The translations under genes and the position numbers were made by a program. This document shows, one piece after another, positions 1 through 7,034 of a DNA stretch of 54,020 nucleotides. The notes under the pieces were generated by a model. The model saw only the letters and a list, made by a program, of their open reading frames with translations, had not been told where the DNA came from and did not search any database. Source of the stretch: Cyanobacteria bacterium SBLK (GTDB taxonomy: Bacteria > Cyanobacteriota > Cyanobacteriia > Cyanobacteriales > Spirulinaceae); NCBI GenBank assembly GCA_017746715.1, contig JAGHZQ010000027.1, positions 1-54,020 of the forward strand, read 5' to 3'. The number at the start of each line of letters is the position of its first letter. Position 1 is the stretch's first letter.

Positions 1-71
1 GAGGAATCTCTCTCAGACTTTCTTTGACAATCTTGGGAAAATTTGATATCATTCTGTTGATTATTTGAAAT

Positions 72-381
72 TTGTTAGCCTCTATTTTATCAAATCAGAG
101 GCTTTTTTTCTCAAATATTTTCTATCATTCAACACTTTTGGACTTTCTCAATGGGACATCCCCGGAAGAAATTGCAAGTCATTTTCCTCTCGCGACATTA
201 GAAGAAGTATATGGCGCGATACGTCCTTCGGACACGCTTTGCGAACGCATTTTATTTAGCCAACCGAGAAGCGATCGATCGCTATCTACAAGAAGGAGAA
301 AAGAAATTTGAGGAATTGCAAAACTCTTTGCGTCAGAGAGACCCCGCATTTTATCAAAAACTTAAAAAAGCTGGCTTATGA
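72..381 (+). pseudogene. DUF433 (VapB-like antitoxin) gene, disrupted
   Basis: The frame from 72 reads FLNGTSPEEIASHFPL..LEEVYGAI up to base 221, a DUF433 signature. The frame then shifts and continues from base 247 as AFYLANREAIDRYLQEGE and on to a stop at 379-381. Removing bases 222-246 rejoins the two halves as VYGAI-AFYLANREAI, exactly as in intact DUF433 proteins. The N-terminal part (first ~20 codons) does not resemble the family and looks replaced or decayed. DUF433 proteins are usually antitoxins paired with DUF5615 PIN-like toxins, and such a remnant follows with a 4-bp ATGA overlap. It is not expected to make a functional protein. Confidence 0.8.
222..246. repeat. 25-bp interspersed repeat inserted in DUF433 gene
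   Basis: The 25 bases beginning CGTCCTTCGG and ending TTTGCGAAC interrupt the antitoxin frame. The reverse complement begins GTTCGC, contains AGCGT, and ends CCGAAGGACG. It is close to the repeat inside tnpB at 2834-2857. Excising exactly this block restores the DUF433 reading frame. Confidence 0.8.
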
Positions 382-496
382 AAATTCGCTTTCAAGCTGA
401 TGCAGATTTTAATCAGATTATCGTGAAAAAACATTGCTCTTTGCCAATCTTGCAGCGATCGCGATTGAAGGTTGGCTTAAGACCGATAATCAATAA
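378..496 (+). pseudogene. DUF5615 (PIN-like toxin) remnant
   Basis: The ATG overlaps the stop of the DUF433 frame (ATGA), the usual coupling of this toxin-antitoxin pair. The first ~17 codons, MKIRFQADADFNQIIVK, match the conserved N-terminus of DUF5615 proteins, including the acidic residues of the PIN-like active site. After that the family sequence is lost. A shifted frame ends at 494-496, and the open frame runs on into the next gene without resembling the family. It is a toxin gene deleted for most of its length. The downstream gene (Rpn family) starts 23 bp later. Confidence 0.65.
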
Positions 497-519
497 ATCG
501 CGATCGCCTTTTTTAATAA

Positions 520-1545
520 ATGACAGAACCCGACCAACGCGCAGAATACGACTCGCCTTGGAAAGAAGCCATTTCTTTCTATTTTCAACCCTTCATGGCG
601 TTCTTTTTTCCCACCATACACAACGGACTCGACTGGAATCGAGGCTATGAATTCTTAGATACGGAATTTCAGCAGATCGTGCGAGATGCCGAAACTGGAC
701 GCAGGGATGCCGATAAATTGGTGAAAGTCTGGCAGCAAAACGGCGAAGAAACTTGGATATTAATTCACATCGAAGTTCAAAGCCAAGCTCAGACCGTGTT
801 TCCCGAACGAATGTACATTTATAACAGCCGCATTTTCGATCGCTATCGCCATCAAGTCCTCAGTTTAGCCATCTTGGCCGACGAACGGGAATCGTGGCGA
901 CCCGATCGCTATAGTTACGCAATTTTCGGCTGTCGCGTCCTGTTGCAATTTCCCACGGTAAAACTACTGGATTACTCTTCCGAAACCTTAGAAGAGAGCA
1001 AAAATCCCTTTGCGATTATCGTCGTAGCACACCGAGAAACCCAGCAAACTAAAAACGATCCCAATAGTCGCTGTCGGGAAAAACTGAAAATTGCCAAGAG
1101 TCTCTATCAACGGGGCTATCAAAGACAAGATATCCTAGAACTATATCGGCTCATTGACTGGATGATGACCCTACCCGAACCCATTCAACAAGGATTCCAA
1201 ACAGAAATCAGACGTTTTGAGGAGGAAAATCAAATGTCATTTGTTACTTACATCGAACGCCAAGCGCATCAAGAAGGACTCGAACAAGGACTCGAACAAG
1301 GACTCGAACAAGGACTCGAACAAGGACTCGAACAAGGCGCTCTTCGTAAAAGTCGAGAGTTAATTCTGAAAATATTAAACCTTCGTTTTGAATCTTTACC
1401 CGAAGAACTGGGAAAGCGACTCGAGGGAATTCAGGATGATTCAATTCTCACCCGACTTTTTCAAGAGGCAGCGATCGCAGAATCTCTCGATACGTTCAAA
1501 GAACACCTCGATCGCCAAATTCCCTCAAATACCGACACCAATTAA
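520..1545 (+). CDS. Rpn-family PD-(D/E)XK nuclease / putative transposase
   Basis: 341 aa. The core resembles the Rpn (recombination-promoting nuclease) / DUF4351-type proteins common in cyanobacteria: an N-terminal helical segment around FYFQPFMAFFFP, an acidic residue in the ADKLVKVW segment, and the ILIHIEVQSQ strand giving the ExQ motif of the nuclease fold. The family is thought to cut DNA and promote recombination or spread; the role here is inferred. A (GLEQ)n run at about residues 253-272 is encoded by five perfect copies of a 12-bp unit. The last codons overlap the end of a decayed IS200 tnpA on the other strand, so the natural C-terminus may have been replaced. ATG at 520 is the start that keeps the conserved N-terminus. 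Confidence 0.8.
   Translation: MTEPDQRAEYDSPWKEAISFYFQPFMAFFFPTIHNGLDWNRGYEFLDTEFQQIVRDAETGRRDADKLVKVWQQNGEETWILIHIEVQSQAQTVFPERMYIYNSRIFDRYRHQVLSLAILADERESWRPDRYSYAIFGCRVLLQFPTVKLLDYSSETLEESKNPFAIIVVAHRETQQTKNDPNSRCREKLKIAKSLYQRGYQRQDILELYRLIDWMMTLPEPIQQGFQTEIRRFEEENQMSFVTYIERQAHQEGLEQGLEQGLEQGLEQGLEQGALRKSRELILKILNLRFESLPEELGKRLEGIQDDSILTRLFQEAAIAESLDTFKEHLDRQIPSNTDTN
1276..1335 (+). repeat. five tandem 12-bp units (ggactcgaacaa)
   Basis: Five exact copies of GGACTCGAACAA, encoding GLEQ each time, in the C-terminal third of the Rpn-family gene. A 12-bp period keeps frame, so copy-number change would alter only the length of a charged helical linker. Confidence 0.95.
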
Positions 1546-1641
1546 GACCTTCTTGCGACGCTTGGGAATCCAAACTAAATGAACATGGGCTAATCCCACA
1601 GAATGATTGCTGTGCCGGTAAGATTTAGATTCGTCTCTCAT
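1525..1641 (-). pseudogene. tnpA: IS200-type tnpA, N-terminal remnant
   Basis: On the minus strand an ATG at 1641 opens 38 codons reading ..SYRHSNHSVGLAHVHLVWIPKRRKKVLIG.., the conserved start of IS200/IS605 Y1 transposases, where HLVW and PKRRK are characteristic. A stop follows at 1525-1527. The HUH motif and the catalytic tyrosine are absent, so it cannot be active. It is divergent from the tnpB at 1688, the arrangement of IS605-type elements. Its truncated end overlaps the last seven codons of the Rpn-family gene, suggesting a deletion joined the two. Confidence 0.85.
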
Positions 1642-1681
1642 TGTAGATAACTTGACATCTATCTACAGGATAAAGTAAGCT
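1642..1681 (+). promoter_or_regulatory. possible tnpB promoter with inverted repeat
   Basis: TTGACA at 1652-1657 is followed, 18 bases on, by TAAGCT (1676-1681), a weak -10. The -35 sits in the loop of an 8-bp perfect inverted repeat, TGTAGATA (1642-1649) and TATCTACA (1660-1667), in the space between tnpA and tnpB. The -10 match is poor, so this is tentative. Confidence 0.35.
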
Positions 1682-1687
1682 AAATCC

Positions 1688-3091
1688 ATGAACAAGAAAA
1701 AGATTGACATGGGGTGTCAACAAAACTTATTGCACCCGGACAAGGAGCTACGAGCTATCCTTGAGTATCTCTGTGGCGAGGCAAACAAAATCTTTAATTG
1801 TTCGGTTTACTATGCTCGCCAAATTTGGTTCAAGGAGAGTCGTTTTGTTGGCAAGGGAGAATTGTGTCGGCAAATGAAATGGAATCGCCATTTTCGAGCG
1901 ATGTACGCTTCAAGCGCCCAACAAATTTGTAATGGTGTGGTTGAAGCATTTTCAAGTTTTTGTCAACTTCTAAAATTATTTGGAGAAAAATCTCTTGGTG
2001 CGCGTTCCCTAGGTGAGGAAACCTCACCGGGGTCGCACCGCAAGCTAGAAAACAAACCCAAACCCCCCAAATATCGAAAAAGAGGTTTCTTTACGGTGTC
2101 CTATCCTAAAAGATGGTTAAAGCTGACCGAGCAAGGAATCAGAGTTCCCCTAGGGAAAAGCGTAAAAGCATGGTTTGGGCTGGGAGAATTTTATCTCCCT
2201 ATGCCTTCTAACCTAGATTGGAACAACATCAAAGAAATTCGTATTCTTCCGCGTCATGGCTGCTTTTATGCAGAATATATTTATCAAAGACAATTCCCTC
2301 TAGCCTCTCTTAATAAGGAGGGGAAAAAAGAGAGGCTAGATTCTCAAAAAATCTTAGGAATTGACCACGGCTTAGATAACTGGTTGACCTGCGTGACAAA
2401 TGTGGGAACGAGCTTCATTGTCGATGGGAAACATCTGAAATCCGTTAACCAATGGTATAACAAACAAATTGCCACGATTAAAAAGGGAAAACCCCAAGGT
2501 TTCTGGTCAAACAGACTATCTCGCATTACCGAAAAACGCAATCGACAAATGCGGGATTCAGTTAACAAGGCAGCCCGTATAGTCATTAACCATTGCCTAG
2601 AAAATAGTATCGGTCGGATTGTTTTTGGCTGGAATAAAGGACAAAAAGATGGGATTAATATTGGCTCTAAGAATAATCAAAAGTTCGTTCAAGTTCCGAC
2701 CGCAAAACTCAAAGAACGAATCAAGGAAGTTGGCGAGCTTTATGGTATCCAATTTTTAGAATCTGAAGAATCCTATACCTCTCAAGCTAGTTTTCTAGAT
2801 GAAGATATTCTTCCTGTTTACGGTGAAAAACCCGTTCGCGCAGCGTCTCCGAAGGAGTTGTCTTGGAAACCATCAGGAAAACGAATTAAAAGAGGGTTGT
2901 ATTGTTCTGGGGATGGCAGTTTCATTAACGCCGACTGTAACGGTGCAGCCAACATTTTAAGGAAAGTAGCGGCAACTTTTTTAGGATCTTTAGGTTGTTG
3001 TGCAAGGAGAATGGCAATAAGATTACTTTGTGTTACAATGCGATTACCATCCGCGTGTAAAACGGATCGATCCCCCCATTTAGCGAGGTGA
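1688..3091 (+). CDS. tnpB: IS200/IS605-family TnpB (RNA-guided endonuclease), repeat-interrupted
   Basis: 467 aa with the three RuvC motifs of TnpB: GIDHGLDNW (D226), ESEESYTS (E361) and NADCNGAANI (D416). It belongs to the cyanobacterial branch in which the segment between RuvC-II and III reads YGEKP..WKPSGKR..RGLY and no CxxC zinc ribbon is visible. Two small repeats sit in frame, at 1997-2039 (about residues 104-118) and 2834-2857 (about 383-391), inserting 9-15 foreign residues each. After NILRKVA the C-terminus no longer resembles the family. The next gene begins 7 bp after the stop, leaving no room for an ordinary right end with omega-RNA. All catalytic residues are present, but activity is doubtful. 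Confidence 0.85.
   Translation: MNKKKIDMGCQQNLLHPDKELRAILEYLCGEANKIFNCSVYYARQIWFKESRFVGKGELCRQMKWNRHFRAMYASSAQQICNGVVEAFSSFCQLLKLFGEKSLGARSLGEETSPGSHRKLENKPKPPKYRKRGFFTVSYPKRWLKLTEQGIRVPLGKSVKAWFGLGEFYLPMPSNLDWNNIKEIRILPRHGCFYAEYIYQRQFPLASLNKEGKKERLDSQKILGIDHGLDNWLTCVTNVGTSFIVDGKHLKSVNQWYNKQIATIKKGKPQGFWSNRLSRITEKRNRQMRDSVNKAARIVINHCLENSIGRIVFGWNKGQKDGINIGSKNNQKFVQVPTAKLKERIKEVGELYGIQFLESEESYTSQASFLDEDILPVYGEKPVRAASPKELSWKPSGKRIKRGLYCSGDGSFINADCNGAANILRKVAATFLGSLGCCARRMAIRLLCVTMRLPSACKTDRSPHLAR
1997..2039. repeat. 43-bp palindromic repeat inside tnpB
   Basis: GGTGCG (1997-2002) pairs with CGCACC (2034-2039), and AGGTGAGG (2011-2018) with CCTCACC (2022-2028), forming an interrupted hairpin. 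It keeps the tnpB frame and is translated as roughly GARSLGEETSPGSHR, foreign to TnpB. Confidence 0.75.
2834..2857. repeat. 24-bp interspersed repeat inside tnpB
   Basis: Begins GTTCGCGCAGCG and ends CCGAAGGAG; the same family as the reverse complement of 222-246. It is translated in frame as VRAASPKE between GEKP and WKPSGKR, which are adjacent or nearly so in related TnpB proteins. Confidence 0.75.
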
Positions 3092-3098
3092 ATGTAAC

Positions 3099-4694
3099 AT
3101 GATTAACCAGACAAGCGATCGCAACTTACAAACCCTTGTCGGTCAAATTCGCGAAGACGAGCGACGTTTATCCGAGGGCGAACCCATCGGGACGATTGCC
3201 TTCGACGTTCCCCGCATCAATAGCGGCGAAGACAAGCGCTCGGGTTTGGGGCGCAAATTGGCTCGCCAACTCTTCCCAACAGCCGAAGAAGACCGGGTGG
3301 GGAGTTACATCGCTTACGGACGCTTGCTGTCTCAACTTCGTAGCGCCTACCGATCGCAAATTGCCGAAGCCGATACCGGGAAAGAAGAGCGAGATCGCTA
3401 TCGGCAAGCAAGAATGTTAGGGGGTCGCGCTATCTTCGAAGAACTGCTTGGCGAACCTTTATCCGATGCCATTCTCAACCCTCTCCCCATGCCCGTAGAG
3501 ATCGCACCCTATGACGAACTCGAGCCGTTTTTCACTCACATGGAGAAAGGAGAAGCCGCAAAACAATCCTGCCAAGCCTTCGTGCGCGGTGCTTATTACG
3601 ACGACGGACGCATCGATATGTGCAAACAAGTAGTCGGCGATCGCTATATCGGCAATCTCGTCGAGTCCATTCGCAATAATGCCCACGTCGAGCACTTCCT
3701 TTTGGGGAATAATATCGTCGGCGATGAAGGAGCGGGGAAAATTGCCGCCCTCGCGAGAGAAGATTATACCCCGCACATTAAAACCTATTATTTAGCTGGC
3801 AACTGTCTGACGGAGAAAGGTGCGGCTCAGCTATCCGAGGCTTTAGCGAGCGATCGCCATGCAGAATCCCTATGGTTGAAACGCAATCCCCTCAAGGCTG
3901 GCGGTGTCGCGCAACTTGCCAAGATGCTCGAGCAGAATTCGAGCATCGAAACGTTGGATCTGGTCAATGTGGGGATGTTGGATGAGGGGGTTAAGGTTTT
4001 ATTTGCCAGCCTGAAAAAGAACCGAACCCTCCGTCGCCTGTATATTGATGCAAACGGGATTAGCGAGATTGGCGCTCGTTACATTGCCGATTATTTCGAC
4101 ACTCTGAAATCGGAAAATCGCAAGGGGTTGACGGGTTTATTTATGGCAATGAACCGTTTGGGGGATGTCGGTGCAGAAGCGATCGCCAATGCCATTTCCG
4201 GTTATCCTTATTTGCGTCAATTGGATTTATCCTCGAACCGCATTCAAAATACAGGTCTGAAAACCTTGCTGCAACAGTGCAATACCTTGCCTGAGTTGGT
4301 TTATTTGGGACTCGGGCTGTATAAATCGACCTCGGATTTGAAGGAACTCCCCAACTATTTCGATGGGTTTGGTGCCGATCTCATTGCTGAGTTTATTCGC
4401 AGTAACGATACGGTGCAAATTCTCGGTCTTCGGGATACCAATCTTCGGGAAGGAGGTTTGGCACTCATTGCCGATGCAATGGCGGAAAACCATGCGCTCC
4501 TCGAACTGTACTACGAGCAATTCCGTTCTCAACTGCCGAAAGAACTCGAAAATCGCATTCGTTTTCTTTTAGAGCGAAATATCCGATCGCGATTGGGAAT
4601 TTCAGTGCAGGAGTTCCAAAGTACCGTCAAGCGAGAAATCAAGCATTCCGACCAAATTCGTTTTATCGATAGTATCTATCGCAATAATATGTGA
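3099..4694 (+). CDS. leucine-rich-repeat (RNI-like) protein
   Basis: 531 aa, cytoplasmic by lack of signal peptide or membrane segment. Residues 1-170 are a charged helical domain of unknown role. From about residue 180 to 480 there are RNI-type leucine-rich repeats with a ~28-residue period: HVEHFLLGNNIVGDEGAGKIA, TYYLAGNCLTEKGAAQLSEAL, ESLWLKRNPLKAGGVAQLAK and others, including a late LGLRDTNLREGGLALIADAM. Such horseshoe proteins are protein-binding scaffolds; no partner can be named. It starts 7 bp after tnpB and lies 6 bp before the aldo/keto reductase gene, so it may be read in one transcript with that gene. ATG at 3099 is chosen because homologous sequence begins immediately. Confidence 0.75.
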   Translation: MINQTSDRNLQTLVGQIREDERRLSEGEPIGTIAFDVPRINSGEDKRSGLGRKLARQLFPTAEEDRVGSYIAYGRLLSQLRSAYRSQIAEADTGKEERDRYRQARMLGGRAIFEELLGEPLSDAILNPLPMPVEIAPYDELEPFFTHMEKGEAAKQSCQAFVRGAYYDDGRIDMCKQVVGDRYIGNLVESIRNNAHVEHFLLGNNIVGDEGAGKIAALAREDYTPHIKTYYLAGNCLTEKGAAQLSEALASDRHAESLWLKRNPLKAGGVAQLAKMLEQNSSIETLDLVNVGMLDEGVKVLFASLKKNRTLRRLYIDANGISEIGARYIADYFDTLKSENRKGLTGLFMAMNRLGDVGAEAIANAISGYPYLRQLDLSSNRIQNTGLKTLLQQCNTLPELVYLGLGLYKSTSDLKELPNYFDGFGADLIAEFIRSNDTVQILGLRDTNLREGGLALIADAMAENHALLELYYEQFRSQLPKELENRIRFLLERNIRSRLGISVQEFQSTVKREIKHSDQIRFIDSIYRNNM

Positions 4695-4700
4695 GGTTGA

Positions 4701-5495
4701 ATGTCCGCGATCGATTCTGCCGGATCCGTCGGCTTGGGAACTTACCGTCTGGGCAAGCAAACTTATTTTGCTTGTCGGACGGCTCTGGAATTGGGATACA
4801 GGCATCTAGATACGGCAGCTTTGTATCGTAATGAGAGGGAAGTGGCTCGGGCGATCGCGGATTCTGGCATTCCCAGACGGGAAATTTTTGTGACTTCCAA
4901 AATTCCTTTAAAAGCCATCCGAACCGATCGCATTCAAGAAGCAGCCGAGCAATCTTTGCAACGGTTGGGAGCGATCGATTTGCTGCTTTTGCACGCACCG
5001 GGACCCGATCCGCGATCGGCTTGGGAAACGATGCTGAACATTAAAAACTGGCAGGCAATCGGAGATATTGGAGTCAGTAACTTTAATGTTCGGCATTTGC
5101 AACTCCTCGAAGACTCTCCTCCCCACTGGAATCAAATTGAAATTTCCCCCTTTTTGCAACGCAAAGAACTGATTCGCTATTGCGATCGCCACAAAATCCG
5201 CATCGTTGCTTATTCTCCCTTAGTGAAGGGGCAAAAATTTGACGATCCCGAGATCCTCGCGATCGCTCGAGCTCTCGGCTGTACGCCAGCACAATTACTC
5301 TTAGCTTGGTCTGTTAATTGCGGCTTGATCGCCCTCCCGCGAAGCTCGAAACGAGAGCATTTGCAAGAAAACTGGGAGGCAAGAGAGATAATACTGCCAA
5401 GAGAAATCATGCAAAAATTGAACAATTTTGAGGAGAACTATGCAACCCATCCACGTTGGGTAGAGAGTGGGGAGCAGGGGGGAGGAGAGTTTTGA
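4701..5495 (+). CDS. aldo/keto reductase
   Basis: 264 aa, a slightly short AKR barrel. The catalytic tetrad is visible: Asp and Tyr in LDTAALYRNE, Lys in TSKIPL, His in LLLLHAPGP. The NADPH-binding end reads IALPRSSKREHLQEN. The family reduces aldehydes and ketones with NADPH; this protein is nearest to the 2,5-diketogluconate reductase-like group, but the substrate cannot be deduced. It starts 6 bp after the LRR gene, which suggests coupled expression, and ends 61 bp before the histidine kinase. Confidence 0.88.
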   Translation: MSAIDSAGSVGLGTYRLGKQTYFACRTALELGYRHLDTAALYRNEREVARAIADSGIPRREIFVTSKIPLKAIRTDRIQEAAEQSLQRLGAIDLLLLHAPGPDPRSAWETMLNIKNWQAIGDIGVSNFNVRHLQLLEDSPPHWNQIEISPFLQRKELIRYCDRHKIRIVAYSPLVKGQKFDDPEILAIARALGCTPAQLLLAWSVNCGLIALPRSSKREHLQENWEAREIILPREIMQKLNNFEENYATHPRWVESGEQGGGEF

Positions 5496-5556
5496 CGTTA
5501 AAAAATGGTCGATCGCGATTACAATAAATCGGACTTTTTCGTTCCTCGATTTGCCC

Positions 5557-6915
5557 ATGTTTCTTGCTACTCGTCGCCGTCTTGCTATTTGGTATGCTAC
5601 CGTTACGGCTGTCCTGTTATTGGTCTTTGCGACGGGATTCTACTTTTATGTTCGCAATACCCTCATCGATCGCGTCGATGACACCCTCAAGCACGTTACC
5701 GAAGTGGTAGAGCGATCGCTAGTCATTCAATCGCAACCCGCTCCCAAAGGCGGAGATCGCGTCGATATTGCTGCCAGTTTTCGCAACAATACCCAAACGG
5801 GAGAGGAAGATCGCATCGATCTCGAATGGTTCGATCCCCAAGGTCATTTACTCTGGTCAACCTTTACCGTGCCGCCGTCCATTCCTTTGCAACTATCGGG
5901 CAGGGCAATTACGGTGCATATTTCGCCGACTTATCTTTTGCGACAAGTGACAAAGCGCATCGAACGAGGTCGCTACGTTTTGGGATACTTGCGAGTGAGT
6001 CATCCTTGGTTTGAGGTCACAAAACCCAGTCGCAAGTTAATTTACGATCTGATTTTGGGAACGAGTCTGACAGTGGCTTCTGTGGCGGCGATCGGCTGGT
6101 TGCTGTCGGGACTGGCGATCGAACCGATTAAGGAATCCTATCAAAATTTGGAACAATTTACCGCCGATGCCTCCCACGAATTGCGAAATCCCATTGCAAC
6201 TATTCAAACCAACGTACAAATGGCGCTTTCCTATCCCGATCGCGATCCGAAAGTCCGGCAAATACAGTTACAAGCGATCGAACGCCTCACGCAACGCTTG
6301 GGAAAATTAGTCAACGATCTCCTCTTTTTAACGCGATCGCAGCGCGGGATCTCGCAAGATCGATTTCAAAGTTTGCCTTTGGATGCCCTGTTAATGGAAG
6401 CGATCGAGGAACAGCGTTTTGTAGCAGAACAAGAGGGAGTATTGCTTTTTTTACGTATTATCGAGCCGGAAAAACGAGAGAATTTGCTTGAAGAAGAAAC
6501 GTTTAACGTCTCGGGAAATTGGGATAGTTTGGCGCGTTTATTTACCAATTTAACGAGTAATGCGATCGAATATTCTCGCGGCGATCGCCTTAACTCGGAC
6601 ACAGAAAAAGCCAAGGTAGAAATTAAATTACAACGGGTAAAAAAAGATCGCCGCGACTGGTTGCAAGTGAAAGTTAAGGATACGGGTAAGGGAATTCCCC
6701 AGAAAGATTTACCCTATATTTTCGATCGCTTTTATCGAGTCGATCCTGCGAGAACTCGCGATCGCAACGCTTCCCAACCCACGGGATCGGGTTTGGGTTT
6801 GGCGATTGCCAAGGCGATCGTTGAAAATCACGCCGGACAAATTAAAGTCGAAAGTCAATTGAATCTGGGGACGACTTTTATCGTGCTTTTACCCGTTGCC
6901 AAAAATGAATCTTGA
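5557..6915 (+). CDS. sensor histidine kinase (RppB-like)
   Basis: 452 aa from the ATG at 5557, where MFLATRRRLAIWYATVTAVLL begins; a longer frame overlapping the reductase gene is less likely. TM1 at about residues 9-30, a periplasmic domain of ~120 residues, TM2 at about 155-178, then HisKA with the phospho-accepting His in DASHELRNPI and a HATPase domain with N box (NLTSNAIEYS), G1 (KVKDTGKGIP) and G2 (GSGLGLAIAKA). The N-terminus resembles cyanobacterial RppB/NrsS kinases, which respond to redox or nickel signals. No response regulator gene lies next to it, so it is an orphan here. The nearby nickel hydrogenase cluster makes a nickel role tempting but unproven. Confidence 0.88.
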   Translation: MFLATRRRLAIWYATVTAVLLLVFATGFYFYVRNTLIDRVDDTLKHVTEVVERSLVIQSQPAPKGGDRVDIAASFRNNTQTGEEDRIDLEWFDPQGHLLWSTFTVPPSIPLQLSGRAITVHISPTYLLRQVTKRIERGRYVLGYLRVSHPWFEVTKPSRKLIYDLILGTSLTVASVAAIGWLLSGLAIEPIKESYQNLEQFTADASHELRNPIATIQTNVQMALSYPDRDPKVRQIQLQAIERLTQRLGKLVNDLLFLTRSQRGISQDRFQSLPLDALLMEAIEEQRFVAEQEGVLLFLRIIEPEKRENLLEEETFNVSGNWDSLARLFTNLTSNAIEYSRGDRLNSDTEKAKVEIKLQRVKKDRRDWLQVKVKDTGKGIPQKDLPYIFDRFYRVDPARTRDRNASQPTGSGLGLAIAKAIVENHAGQIKVESQLNLGTTFIVLLPVAKNES

Positions 6916-6929
6916 GGAGTGAGAGGAAG

Positions 6930-6946
6930 AAGCGATCGCTTTTTTT
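6930..6946 (+). terminator. HIP1-centred terminator-like palindrome
   Basis: AAGCGATCGCTT (6930-6941) is a perfect 12-bp palindrome directly followed by TTTTT, 15 bp after the histidine kinase stop. The stem is short, so it is a weak candidate terminator. Confidence 0.35.
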
Positions 6947-7034
6947 ATCCCTTTGAGAAGTCAATCGCGAGATATTGTGGTAATTATGGGAGAATTTGCT
7001 AAGTTAGAGGGAATTCGTTCGATTGTGCGCCCTC

